A stretch of 64,000 nucleotides of DNA from positions 806,001 through 870,000 of the forward strand of contig JACKOF010000001.1 in the NCBI GenBank assembly GCA_024234435.1. The letters run 5' to 3'. This DNA is from Pseudomonadales bacterium (GTDB lineage Bacteria; Pseudomonadota; Gammaproteobacteria; Pseudomonadales; Porticoccaceae). Positions 10,037-19,348 of this stretch are shown here, in pieces. A model generated the notes under the pieces. That model was not told the DNA's origin. It worked only from the letters and a program-made list of their open reading frames with translations, and did not search any database. The translations under genes and the position numbers were made by a program. Numbering within the stretch: position 1 is the first letter of the stretch; every line of letters begins with the position of its first letter.

Positions 10037-11017
10037 TTGGACAAGTTTGATCGCATCCAGCAACTTCACCGAATACTCAAATCCAGACGGCTTCCTGTAC
10101 CCAAACGGGTGCTGGCAGAAGAGCTGGAATGCTCTGAGCGACAGATTCAGCGCTTGATAGAGAACCTGAAAATTGTTGATGCCCCACTTGAATATGATCA
10201 GTCTGCAAAAGGCTGGTACTACGCAGAAGACCCCAACCACCTGTTTGAGCTGCCCGGCCTCTGGCTTACCAGCGACGAACTGCAATCCCTCAGCCTGTTA
10301 ATCAACCTGCTGGAAAACCTGGGCAACGGCTTACTTAATGACGAAATTGGTGTTATAGAAAAAGAAGTTAATGCCTTGCTCAAAGCCCGTGGTATCAGCC
10401 CCAGTGCATTTATTAACCATATCAAAGTGCTTCCCATTGCCCACCGCCAACTACCTGGCAGAATTTTCAGCAAAGTCAGCGAAGCATTACTGAAGAAACG
10501 AGTCATCGGCCTGCACTACACCAGTTACAATGGCACTCAAACTCAGCGAGAGGTTAGCCCACAGACCCTCATTCACTACCGTGAAAACTGGTATCTCGAC
10601 GCCTGGTGCCACCTCCGGCAAGAGCTGAGAACCTTCTCCATCGCCCGTATTACCAGAGCAGAGATTCACAAAACAACCGCAAACGCGATCGACAAAGCAT
10701 TACTCAATGAACACTTCACCAACAGCTACGGCATTTTTGCAGGCAAAGCAAAACACACTGCCAAATTACGCTTCTCACGAGAAATAGCCCGGGAAATCGC
10801 CCTCCAGCAGTGGCATCCGGAACAAAAAGGAGAGTGGCAAGGCAGGGAATATTTGCTCACCATTCCCTATGCCGATGATCGCGAGCTGCTTCAGGACCTG
10901 CTTCGCCATACACCGCATGTCTACGTGGAGGCACCTGTCAAATTGCGTAAAAAACTGCAAAGCAGATTGCAACAGGGTTTGGAGCTACAACTGGGCAAAG
11001 GGTTGGGGTGGTTGTGA
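10037..11017 (+). CDS. WYL-domain transcriptional regulator next to the cas operon
   Basis: 326-residue regulator of the YafY type. It has an N-terminal winged helix-turn-helix (residues about 5-60, VPKRVLAEELECSERQIQRL), a central WYL domain (WYLDAWCHLRQELRTFSIARI) and a C-terminal WCX region. WYL domains sense nucleic acids or nucleotides and often control defence loci. The start is TTG at 10037, preceded by GGAGA at 10026-10030 at good spacing; the nearby ATG at 10024 is out of frame. It points the same way as cas1 with a 166-nt gap, so it probably regulates the cas operon. That is inference from position. Confidence 0.88.
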   Translation: MDKFDRIQQLHRILKSRRLPVPKRVLAEELECSERQIQRLIENLKIVDAPLEYDQSAKGWYYAEDPNHLFELPGLWLTSDELQSLSLLINLLENLGNGLLNDEIGVIEKEVNALLKARGISPSAFINHIKVLPIAHRQLPGRIFSKVSEALLKKRVIGLHYTSYNGTQTQREVSPQTLIHYRENWYLDAWCHLRQELRTFSIARITRAEIHKTTANAIDKALLNEHFTNSYGIFAGKAKHTAKLRFSREIAREIALQQWHPEQKGEWQGREYLLTIPYADDRELLQDLLRHTPHVYVEAPVKLRKKLQSRLQQGLELQLGKGLGWL

Positions 11018-11031
11018 TATGTAAAAACACA

Positions 11032-11103
11032 GTCATTGTGAGAAGCGAAGCGACGAAGCAATCCAAAAGAAACGCGCCATTGCGAATGTAGTGAAGTAAT
11101 CCA
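11032..11103. repeat. Two REP-like units between the WYL gene and cas1
   Basis: Two similar units lie in tandem: 11032-11065 (GTCATTGTGAGAAGCGAAGC... ending GAAGCAATCCA) and 11075-11103 (CGCCATTGCGAATGTAGTGA... ending GTAATCCA). They resemble a widespread extragenic element of the form CATTGCGAG...GAAGCAATCC that I recall from many bacterial genomes. They occupy most of the space where the cas1 promoter should be. The second unit is diverged. Confidence 0.5.
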
Positions 11104-11183
11104 GAGTACTGTGCAAACATCCATGACGAGTTTTGTCTACCCATGAGGCGCAAAATAGGAATGAGTTACAAAAGGGAATTTAC

Positions 11184-12155
11184 ATGGAACAACTCACCGA
11201 TTTAAAAGCCATTCTTCATTCCAAGCGCGCCAATATCTATTACCTGGAAAAATGCCGTGTCATGCAGAAAGATGGACGTGTGTTGTACCTGACCGAAGCG
11301 AAAGAAGAAAACCAATATTGGAATATTCCCATCGCCAACACCACCTGCCTGTTACTGGGAACCGGTACGTCAATCACCCAGGCTGCTATGCGAATGTTGG
11401 CGTCGGCTGGTGTGATGGTTGGCTTTTGTGGGGGTGGCGGTACACCACTGCTCATGGCCACTGAAATCGAATGGCTAAGCCCCCAAAGTGAATACCGACC
11501 CACGGAATACCTGCAAGGCTGGATGAGCTTCTGGTTTGAAGATGACAAACGCCTGCAAGCCGCCAAACACTTTCAGTCGGCACGCATTCAATATCTGCAA
11601 ACTCTTTGGGCAAAAGACCGCGACCTTAAAACAGAAGGGTTCGACAGTAACAGCCCTGTAATACAAAACGCCTTAAATAGCAGTCGCAACAAAATTCAGG
11701 CAGCACAAAAAGTCAGCTACCTGTTACAGGGCGAAGCCGAGCTTACCAAGCAACTCTATAAATACGCCGCTAACTGCACAAAATACGGTGACTTCACCCG
11801 CGAGCGCGACAATAGCGGCTCTCAAGTCGATAGTGCCAACGCCTTTCTCAATCACGGCAACTATCTGGCCTATGGTCTGGCCGCTACCACGCTCTGGGTA
11901 CTTGGCATCCCTCACGGTTTTGCAGTCATGCACGGCAAGACTCGCAGAGGCGCACTGGTATTCGATATAGCCGATTTAATTAAAGATGCCATCGTACTGC
12001 CCTGGGCCTTTATCTGCGCCAAAGAAAACGCTACAGAGCAGGAATTTCGCCAACAGTGCCTGCAAGCCTTTACCGACCACAAAGCGCTGGATTTTATGTT
12101 TGAGCAGGTGAAAACGGTGGCATTAACAACCAACTGGGAAGGAACCCATGAATAA
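11184..12155 (+). CDS. cas1: Type I-F CRISPR-associated endonuclease Cas1
   Basis: Integrase subunit of the spacer acquisition complex. From ATG 11184 the protein has 323 residues. This start has AAAGGGA at 11171-11177 and gives the usual I-F N-terminus (LTDLKAILHSKRANIYYLE); an upstream ATG at 11133 would add 17 unlikely residues. The metal ligands expected for I-F Cas1 are visible: Glu186 (GEAELTKQLYK), His250 (AVMHGKTRRG) and Asp264 (VFDIADLIKD). The last codons overlap the ORF6N gene by 8 nt. Confidence 0.96.
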   Translation: MEQLTDLKAILHSKRANIYYLEKCRVMQKDGRVLYLTEAKEENQYWNIPIANTTCLLLGTGTSITQAAMRMLASAGVMVGFCGGGGTPLLMATEIEWLSPQSEYRPTEYLQGWMSFWFEDDKRLQAAKHFQSARIQYLQTLWAKDRDLKTEGFDSNSPVIQNALNSSRNKIQAAQKVSYLLQGEAELTKQLYKYAANCTKYGDFTRERDNSGSQVDSANAFLNHGNYLAYGLAATTLWVLGIPHGFAVMHGKTRRGALVFDIADLIKDAIVLPWAFICAKENATEQEFRQQCLQAFTDHKALDFMFEQVKTVALTTNWEGTHE

Positions 12156-12672
12156 TATGATCGCAATTGAAAAGCAGATTCTGCTGATTCGAGGGCAAAA
12201 GGTGCTGCTAGATGGCGCATTGGCGGAACTGTATGGCGTCGAGACAAAAGTTCTGTTGCAAGCAGTAAAGCGAAATATCGATCGATTCCCTGATGACTTT
12301 ATGTTTCACCTTACAAAACAAGAGTTTAACAACTTGAGGTCACAAATTGTGACCTCAAGTTGGGGTGGTAGAAGAACCCCTCCCTATGCATTCACTGAGC
12401 AAGGCGTGGCCATGTTATCCAGCGTGTTGCGCAGCCCTCAAGCCGTTCAGGTCAACATCGAAATCATGCGTGCCTTCGTTCGTATCAGGCGAATTCTAAG
12501 CGAGAACGCAGAGCTAAACCAAAGGTTGGATGCCCTGGAACACCGTTATGATGAACAATTTAAAGTAGTGTTTGACGCCATCCGGGAATTGATGAAACCA
12601 CCAGAGCCAAAGAAAAAACCCATTGGTTTTATATGGAATGAAAAGAACGATAGTGGGAGCAAAGGTAAATAA
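12148..12672 (+). CDS. ORF6N-domain (KilA-N-related) protein inserted between cas1 and cas2-3
   Basis: 174 residues. The N-terminal ORF6N DNA-binding domain runs from about residue 6 to 90 (LLIRGQKVLLDGALAELYGV, LLQAVKRNIDRFPDDFMFHL, PYAFTEQGVAMLSSVL). It is followed by a helical, probably coiled-coil tail (ILSENAELNQRLDALEHRYDE). Such proteins are typical of phages and mobile elements and are not a standard I-F component. The start overlaps the cas1 end by 8 nt and the stop is 2 nt before cas2-3, so the gene is translationally woven into the operon. It contains a 33-bp palindrome. Its role in the CRISPR locus is unknown. Confidence 0.9.
   Translation: MNNMIAIEKQILLIRGQKVLLDGALAELYGVETKVLLQAVKRNIDRFPDDFMFHLTKQEFNNLRSQIVTSSWGGRRTPPYAFTEQGVAMLSSVLRSPQAVQVNIEIMRAFVRIRRILSENAELNQRLDALEHRYDEQFKVVFDAIRELMKPPEPKKKPIGFIWNEKNDSGSKGK
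12330..12362. repeat. 33-bp perfect palindrome inside the ORF6N gene
   Basis: Two 16-nt arms (12330-12345 and 12347-12362) are exact reverse complements around a single A at 12346; the left arm begins CAACTTGAGGTC. It encodes NNLRSQIVTSSW of the ORF6N domain. It could be a protein-binding site, a strong mRNA hairpin between cas1 and cas2-3, or a by-product of codon constraints in a conserved motif. Confidence 0.85.
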
Positions 12673-12674
12673 CC

Positions 12675-15600
12675 ATGATGGTCACCTTCGTCTCACAATG
12701 CGAAAAGAAAGCCCTCAACCGCACCCGCCGGGTGCTGGATGCCTTCGCTGACCGAATTGGCGACAACACGTGGCAAACAGTGATCACCCAGGAAGGCCTG
12801 CTGGCTGTTAAAAAACTGCTGCGTAAAACCGCCACCAAAAATACGGCGGTGAGTTGTCATTGGATACGGTCACGGGCGAGAAGTGAGTTGGTGTGGGTGG
12901 TGGGGAATCGTCGGAAATTTAACGAATTGGGAATGGTGCCTGTGAACAGCACACAAAAGCCCAATGTTTCAACGGAAGAGGAAAACAATTGGCTGCACGG
13001 GCGCAGTATACAAATTGTTGCTGTGCTGGCCGGACTTTTACACGACATTGGTAAGGCCACCGTAGGTTTTCAAAAAAAATTGCTGAATAGCGCTGCAGGT
13101 AAAAAGGGCGACCCCTACCGGCATGAATGGATTTCCCTCCGCTTATTTCAGGCAATGATTGATGGCTGCAACACTGATGAAGCGTGGCTAAATAGGCTAA
13201 TCAATTTTGATGTATTCATGGCTGAAAATCCAAACTGGTTAAATCGGATGCCTAATGATTCTGTAGCGGGTTCAAAACCGCAGAGATTGGATCAACTACC
13301 TAAATTAGCTCAGTTGATTGCCTGGTTAATCGTTACTCACCATAGGCTACCCATCTATGGACTTGACTACTTCAAAACCCAAGTTAGAACTCAACAACAA
13401 CAAAGCAAGAGAGGTTGGGGTGAAGATTTCATCATGAAAGAATTCTATGCTGATCTGGCTCCATTTGAGCAATGGGTAAAAAACGCCAATGCTGGCAATA
13501 GCCAGGATTTTTGGCAGCTAAAAGAAATCATTATGGCCAGCAAAAGCTGGCAGAAAAAAATAAAACGTTGGGCAAGAAAAGCGCGCGATCATGCGCCGTT
13601 GCAGGCACTAGCCAAGCAAACTATTTCCGATCCTTTGTTGATGCACCTATCGCGCCTCTGCTTAATGCTGGCCGACCATAACTATTCAAGCCTGCCCAAA
13701 GAGCATAAAGCTCGCGTCCAAGGCGATACTGAATTTATCGGTAAGTTGGCTGCCAATACCGATAAAAACCGCACGCTCAAACAAGCACTGGATGAGCATC
13801 TTATCGGCGTAGCGGATTTTGCTTCACGAATAGCCTTGGTGATCCCCAATCTAAATGCTCGACTTACAGGCTTGCCAGATAAACATCGCCCCTTTTTAGC
13901 TCAAACACGAGCAGAGGGTTATTTATGGCAAAACAAGTCATTTCTATTGGCGCAAAAGCTTCGGCCACAAGCACAACAGCAAGGTTTTTTCGGGGTCAAT
14001 ATGGCCTCAACTGGGCGTGGTAAAACCCTTGCCAATGCGCGAATCATGTATGCGCTGGGCAATCAGGAAAGTGGTGCTCGCTTCACCATTGCCCTGGGGT
14101 TGCGAGTGCTTACATTGCAAACCGGGCGAGCACTGCGGGCAAAGCTGGACTTGGATGACGAGCAGCTGGCAGTACTGGTTGGAGGGGCAGCAAACCGTGA
14201 ATTGTTCGAAATGGGAGAGCGACGAGAGGACGCGAAAGAGCTTAACGCTGAAGATATGGGCAGTGAATCCATGGAAGCGCTGTTCGATAAAGGCGATTGG
14301 CTGGATGGCAGCAGCCTGCCCAGTGAATTTGACACGTTAACCGCTGACCACAAAACCCGCCAGCTGCTCTACGCCCCCGTGGTGACCTGTACGGTCGATC
14401 ACATTATGCAGGCATCGGAATGCAGCCGGGGCGGCCGCTACATCGCTCCCGTATTACGGTTGCTGACCAGTGATTTGGTGCTGGACGAGCCGGACGATTT
14501 TGATCAGCGTGATTTGCCAGCCCTCTCACGGTTAGTGCATCTGGCCGGTTTGTTTGGCAGCAAATTACTACTGTCCTCTGCAACCCTAACACCTGATTTA
14601 GTCACCGGGCTTTATCAGGCTTATGCTGCCGGGCGAAAAATCTGGAATAGCCAAATGGGGTTAAATCCAAACCTGCCTGTTCCCTGTGGTTGGTTTGATG
14701 AAGATCAGCAAACCACAGAGCTGTGTATCGCTCCCGGCCAGTTTGCTCAAGTCCACCAACAATTTGTTACCAGAAGAGTGCGCTATTTAGAGAAGCAACC
14801 CAAGAGAAGGCAGGCGAAAATACTACCCATCGAGTTACCACCGCCCAAAGAAAATGAAAAAGTAAATATGGCGGCACTGGCGAAAGTTTTATTGCATGGC
14901 GCGACTCAATTGCACGGTGATCATGCCGAAACCTGCGCTGAAACGGGTAAGCGCGCCAGTATCGGCTTGATTCGCATGGCCAATGTGCAACCCATTATCA
15001 AACTGGTAAAGGCGCTGTTTGAACAAACAGAACTGGAAGGGAATACCCATATTCACCTCTGTTGTTACCATGCCAAACAGTTACTGGTACTGCGTAATAC
15101 ACTGGAACAAAAGCTGGATAGAATCCTTAGCCGTAGTGGCAATCAATCCATTTTTGATCATTACGAAGTAACGGCTGCCCTGGCTTCCAACCCCGCCCAA
15201 AACCATCTGTTTATTGTTGTCGCCAGCCCTGTCGCCGAGGTTGGCCGCGATCACGATTACGATTGGGCAATCGTCGAGCCATCCTCCATGCGCTCGCTGA
15301 TACAGCTAGCTGGCCGGGTGTGGCGGCACAGGCCAGACAAAGTTGCCGAAGCCACCAATATCCTCGTTATGAGCAGCAGTATGCTTGGGCTTGGCAACAA
15401 TCAAGTAGCTTTTACCCGCCCCGGCTTTGAGCAACAGGAACCACCAAAATTTAAGCTAAGCACCCACAATTGCTCCGAATTATTAACAGAACAACAGCTA
15501 AGCCGGGTGGATTCAATACCCCGCATTGCCCGTGCCGAGGAGTTGCACACCAAAACCAGTCTGACGGATTTGGAGCACGGGGTAATGGAAGACCTGCTCA

Positions 15601-16016
15601 ATAACTCAAATAACTTTGTCAGTGCCTTTTGGCGGGAAGATAACGGCAATCGCGCCTCGGCACACCTGCAAAAGATCAGCCCTTTTCGCCAAAACGACAG
15701 AGCGCAACAGGATTATGTTTGTCTGCCTGTTACAGATGACCCAAACGGCTACAAATTCACTCTTGCCGAATCCGCCTGGGAAAGCCTGGAAGACTGTGTT
15801 TATCAATCGAAAAAAATCCAGTTCTCGCCATATCAACCTGACAATACTCAGGTTACTTCCTGGCTAAAAACTGATCTGGATGAAGCGTTACAGGAAATAG
15901 ACGAGCAGCAAGACCCGCCAAATTTAGCCAAAACCGCAAGAAAATTTGCCAGCGTCCGGCTGGAAGAGATTGAAGGTAGGTGGCTCTATGATTCGTTTTT
16001 GGGGTTTTGGCGGTGA
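12675..16016 (+). CDS. cas3: Type I-F Cas2-3 fusion (nuclease-helicase)
   Basis: 1113-residue I-F signature protein. Residues 1 to about 95 are a Cas2-like domain that joins Cas1 in adaptation. An HD nuclease follows, with His123-Asp124 in AGLLHDIGKATVGF. The superfamily 2 helicase has Walker A at about 443-451 (MASTGRGKT), a DEAD-like box DEPD at 604-607 and motif III SSATL at about 634-638. A motif VI-like QLAGRVWRH is also present. The protein unwinds and degrades DNA marked by the Csy complex. A second ATG at 12678 is an alternative start. Full length with no frameshift. Confidence 0.96.
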   Translation: MMVTFVSQCEKKALNRTRRVLDAFADRIGDNTWQTVITQEGLLAVKKLLRKTATKNTAVSCHWIRSRARSELVWVVGNRRKFNELGMVPVNSTQKPNVSTEEENNWLHGRSIQIVAVLAGLLHDIGKATVGFQKKLLNSAAGKKGDPYRHEWISLRLFQAMIDGCNTDEAWLNRLINFDVFMAENPNWLNRMPNDSVAGSKPQRLDQLPKLAQLIAWLIVTHHRLPIYGLDYFKTQVRTQQQQSKRGWGEDFIMKEFYADLAPFEQWVKNANAGNSQDFWQLKEIIMASKSWQKKIKRWARKARDHAPLQALAKQTISDPLLMHLSRLCLMLADHNYSSLPKEHKARVQGDTEFIGKLAANTDKNRTLKQALDEHLIGVADFASRIALVIPNLNARLTGLPDKHRPFLAQTRAEGYLWQNKSFLLAQKLRPQAQQQGFFGVNMASTGRGKTLANARIMYALGNQESGARFTIALGLRVLTLQTGRALRAKLDLDDEQLAVLVGGAANRELFEMGERREDAKELNAEDMGSESMEALFDKGDWLDGSSLPSEFDTLTADHKTRQLLYAPVVTCTVDHIMQASECSRGGRYIAPVLRLLTSDLVLDEPDDFDQRDLPALSRLVHLAGLFGSKLLLSSATLTPDLVTGLYQAYAAGRKIWNSQMGLNPNLPVPCGWFDEDQQTTELCIAPGQFAQVHQQFVTRRVRYLEKQPKRRQAKILPIELPPPKENEKVNMAALAKVLLHGATQLHGDHAETCAETGKRASIGLIRMANVQPIIKLVKALFEQTELEGNTHIHLCCYHAKQLLVLRNTLEQKLDRILSRSGNQSIFDHYEVTAALASNPAQNHLFIVVASPVAEVGRDHDYDWAIVEPSSMRSLIQLAGRVWRHRPDKVAEATNILVMSSSMLGLGNNQVAFTRPGFEQQEPPKFKLSTHNCSELLTEQQLSRVDSIPRIARAEELHTKTSLTDLEHGVMEDLLNNSNNFVSAFWREDNGNRASAHLQKISPFRQNDRAQQDYVCLPVTDDPNGYKFTLAESAWESLEDCVYQSKKIQFSPYQPDNTQVTSWLKTDLDEALQEIDEQQDPPNLAKTARKFASVRLEEIEGRWLYDSFLGFWR

Positions 16017-16048
16017 CAAAATGAAAGAATTAGCAAAGGAGAAAGTTG

Positions 16049-17419
16049 ATGGAAGATATATCTGAAAATCAGGCTCAAACAGCCGTTCGGCGGTTTCTCG
16101 ATGAGCAGTTGGAGAAAAAGCAGGAACCGGATTTAAAGGCGCTTGCCAAGTTAGACCCGACGAAGGATACCACCAAAATTACACAGCTTGATGAAAATCT
16201 GGCCAAGCTCAAGGAAAAATACAGCTTGGAGGTTTGGATGCAAGATGCCGCCGAGCGTATGGCAGGCCAGCTTCGTTTTGGCACCCATATTTCCAAAGGT
16301 ATCCATCCTGATTCTAAAGGGGATAACCTGAATTTTCAGGCCGATAACCCTTTGCCAGAAGGCCTGATTGGCTCCCAAACCTTGGCCAGTTTGCCAGTGG
16401 ATGCCAATGGTAATGCTGCCGCTCTGCCCTTGGCGGCCTTTTTTGAAACCTGGGTGGATGAGACCAAAGACATCAAAATTCGCCACCTTATACAGGCACA
16501 GCACCCCGCGGTAAAAAAGGCTTTGAGTGCCGACGAAGAAAAATCAAATACCTACTTTGACAATTTTTATAAGGCACTAACCAACCCGGTAGAAAGCCCA
16601 GCCACTCACGAGCGTAATAAACAGATACTCTGGCCACTGGAAGAGGCCATAGCAGAAGACAACTACTGTACCTTGGTACCACTGTATCCATCGGCGCTGA
16701 CCAGCCAGTTTTTTAGCAGCCTAAATAATTTGCGGTTTAGCGATGAGAATAAGCAGGCAAGAGAGAGTCGAAAGAAAAAATCGGCCGATCACCAAGCCTA
16801 TGTTTCGATACCTGATGTGGCTGTGGTTCGTTTAGGCGGTACCAAGCCGCAAAATATCAGCCAGCTTACCAGCAAGCAAAGTGGCCGTAATTACCTGCTT
16901 TCTTCGCTTCCTCCCAGCTTGGATAGCAAACAAAGTTATCGCCTCAATAAAACTCAAACCACTTTATTTGAACAGCGTTTGACGCAATGTTGCAGTTTCG
17001 GCTTAAAAGAACTGTATGAAGTCGTAGCGGAACAAAAAAACACGGTGGATGTGCGGGATGCCCGTAAAGATGCGCTGGATCTCATCATTGCAGGCATATT
17101 CAAATTAGTTGAAACCATTCAAACCTCATACACCGCAGGCTGGAGTAAAGACTACCAATTATCAATGGCCGAAAAATACTGGCTAGACCCATACCGCGTC
17201 CGGCTTGAAGGTGAAGAAGAGTTTGCCAAAAACCGTGAACAAAGCGACTGGGTTCAGGAAATCGTAGAGCTGTTTTCCCTCTGGCTTAATCAGCGTTTGC
17301 AAAAACGATTTAAAAATATTGCCAGCTATTTTGGCGATACCGAATTTACTGAATGGCAGCGTGAGATCGAGCAGGCCATTAAAGCCAGCCTGCGTTCAGG
17401 CAAGGAGTTATTTATATGA
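16049..17419 (+). CDS. csy1: Type I-F Cas8f (Csy1), large subunit
   Basis: 456-residue subunit that recognises the PAM and the 5' handle of crRNA in the Csy complex. The start is ATG 16049, placed by AAAGGAG at 16035-16041. The assignment rests on size, on position between cas2-3 and csy2, and on family-like segments (RFGTHISKGIHPDSKGDNL, VRLGGTKPQNISQL). The stop overlaps the csy2 start by 4 nt. Confidence 0.92.
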   Translation: MEDISENQAQTAVRRFLDEQLEKKQEPDLKALAKLDPTKDTTKITQLDENLAKLKEKYSLEVWMQDAAERMAGQLRFGTHISKGIHPDSKGDNLNFQADNPLPEGLIGSQTLASLPVDANGNAAALPLAAFFETWVDETKDIKIRHLIQAQHPAVKKALSADEEKSNTYFDNFYKALTNPVESPATHERNKQILWPLEEAIAEDNYCTLVPLYPSALTSQFFSSLNNLRFSDENKQARESRKKKSADHQAYVSIPDVAVVRLGGTKPQNISQLTSKQSGRNYLLSSLPPSLDSKQSYRLNKTQTTLFEQRLTQCCSFGLKELYEVVAEQKNTVDVRDARKDALDLIIAGIFKLVETIQTSYTAGWSKDYQLSMAEKYWLDPYRVRLEGEEEFAKNREQSDWVQEIVELFSLWLNQRLQKRFKNIASYFGDTEFTEWQREIEQAIKASLRSGKELFI

Positions 17420-18342
17420 GCCATGCCAGTCATTATCTGTTGTTGGATCGTATTGAGATTGAAGGGGCCAATGCCATTTCAAGCCCCATCACCTATGGCT
17501 TTCCGGCACTATCGGGTTTTATGGGGGCGATTCATGCTCTTAATCGCAAGTTGATGCAATCCTGCTTGGAGGTTGACCTTTCCGGTGTATTGGTCGCTTG
17601 CCATGAGATACACGTTCAGCGCTATAGACCACACCCCTATACCGATTACACCTTCAACCAAAGCCGAAACCCCATCAAGAAAGACGATAAAACGGCTTCC
17701 ATTATTGAAGAAGGAAAAGCGCATCTCACCGTTAGCCTGGTGTTAGAAGTATCCGCCAGTAGACAAGCTGCAAGGGATATTGATGATGATCAGGCCACCA
17801 TCGAGCAGCAATGCAAAGCATTGGTATTTCAGCAGCGCATAGCAGGGGGAAGCGTTGTCGCCATAAAGGGTGTGCAGCTTTATAGCTATACCAATGAAGA
17901 GGATATTAAAAAAGCACTACTTCCTGCGTTTGTGTTGATGGACGCCCAAGAGGATTTGATTGACATTACCCATCAAATGCAAACAACAGCACCAGAGGCG
18001 ACTGCGCTGGATGCTCTTATTGAAGTGGCTGCTCTTCATCATGAGCCGGTAGCCAACACAAAAAGCGGCTGGAAAACACGCAGCGAAAAAACCGGCAGGG
18101 GCTGGTTGGTACCCATGCCTGTCGGTTATCAGGGGCTTGCAGCCGTATTTGATGCAGGACGACTGGAGAACAACCGCAACCCTGAATATTCCAGCCAGTA
18201 TGTTGAGACTATTTACAGTTTAGGCAAATGGGTATTCCCCCGTCGCTTGCCCAATCAATTTTCAAACTGCTTTTGGCGTAATAGCCAAAGCGACAACCTT
18301 TATCTTTTTACCCAAACAACTGAAGCCCATCAAGGAGAGTAA
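17416..18342 (+). CDS. csy2: Type I-F Cas5f (Csy2)
   Basis: 308-residue RAMP-type subunit that binds the crRNA 5' end with Csy1. Typical opening YLLLDRIEIEGANAISSPITYG, with the Gly-rich PALSGFMGAIHALNRK and a late GYQGLAAVF segment. The first ATG overlaps the csy1 stop (ATGA) and csy3 follows after 2 nt. Confidence 0.92.
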   Translation: MSHASHYLLLDRIEIEGANAISSPITYGFPALSGFMGAIHALNRKLMQSCLEVDLSGVLVACHEIHVQRYRPHPYTDYTFNQSRNPIKKDDKTASIIEEGKAHLTVSLVLEVSASRQAARDIDDDQATIEQQCKALVFQQRIAGGSVVAIKGVQLYSYTNEEDIKKALLPAFVLMDAQEDLIDITHQMQTTAPEATALDALIEVAALHHEPVANTKSGWKTRSEKTGRGWLVPMPVGYQGLAAVFDAGRLENNRNPEYSSQYVETIYSLGKWVFPRRLPNQFSNCFWRNSQSDNLYLFTQTTEAHQGE

Positions 18343-18344
18343 TC

Positions 18345-19346
18345 ATGACTTTAACAACAGCATCCGTACTAGCGTTTGAGCGCAACCTGGATATTTCTGA
18401 TGCCTATTTTTGGCAGTTAGATAGCGCATCAGGCAACCAACGCAGGCCGGTGGGCATTCAAACCAAATCGGTTAGGGGCACCATTAGTAACCGTTTAAAA
18501 GCGGCCATCGCTAATGACCCAGTAAAATTAGACGCTGAAATTGAAAAACCTAATCTGCAAACTGTAGACGTAGCTTCTCTTGACCACGATTGCGATACCT
18601 TATTGGTGAAGTGGAGTTGCAAAGTATTGCCATTTACTGGCAAGCCCAGTGTTTGTAATGATCAGGACTACCAAACCAAACTGCTGAGCGTGGTAGACAG
18701 CTACTTAGCCGGACAGGGTGTTGGTGAACTCGCTCGCCGTTACGCCTGTAATATTGCCAATGCACGCTGGTTATGGCGCAACCGCTTAGGTGCCGAGACC
18801 ATCAAACTTACCGTTTCCCTGAATGCCGATGGTAGTAACCCTATTGCCGAGATAGCAAATGCGAAAAATCTGAGCCTTACCAGTTTTGATCAAGCAGATG
18901 AAGCCGTCGCTCCCATCGCCCAACTGATAGCGCAAGGCTTAAAGGGCGAGGCCTTTGTCATTTTCTACATAAAGGCAGAAGTAAAAATGGGCTATGGGCA
19001 GGAAGTTTACCCTTCACAGGAGTTAATCCTTGATACTGGAAAAGACAAAAGCAAAGTGCTTTATCAAAAGAAAGATATTGCCGGTATGCACTCGCAAAAA
19101 ATCAGCAACGCCATTCGCACCATCGATACCTGGTACCCAGAAGCACAATTCCCCATAGCTGCTGAACCCTATGGCACAGTAACGACCTTGGGTACGGCAT
19201 TTCGCCAGCCAAAACAAAAACAGGATTTTTACAGCCTGTTTGACAAATGGGTTCTGGATGACCAACTCCCCAGCCTGGAGCAACAACATTATGTGATGGC
19301 CGTGTTAATTCGCGGTGGAGTCTTTGGCGCTAGTGGCAAGGAGTAA
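18345..19346 (+). CDS. csy3: Type I-F Cas7f (Csy3), backbone subunit
   Basis: 333-residue RAMP subunit that polymerises along the crRNA spacer in six copies. Family-like features are VLAFERNLDISDAYFW at the N-terminus, VRGTISNRLK, YACNIANARWLWRNR and a Gly-rich end VLIRGGVFG. A Shine-Dalgarno AAGGAG lies just upstream. csy4 begins 2 nt after the stop. Confidence 0.94.
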   Translation: MTLTTASVLAFERNLDISDAYFWQLDSASGNQRRPVGIQTKSVRGTISNRLKAAIANDPVKLDAEIEKPNLQTVDVASLDHDCDTLLVKWSCKVLPFTGKPSVCNDQDYQTKLLSVVDSYLAGQGVGELARRYACNIANARWLWRNRLGAETIKLTVSLNADGSNPIAEIANAKNLSLTSFDQADEAVAPIAQLIAQGLKGEAFVIFYIKAEVKMGYGQEVYPSQELILDTGKDKSKVLYQKKDIAGMHSQKISNAIRTIDTWYPEAQFPIAAEPYGTVTTLGTAFRQPKQKQDFYSLFDKWVLDDQLPSLEQQHYVMAVLIRGGVFGASGKE

Positions 19347-19348
19347 GC

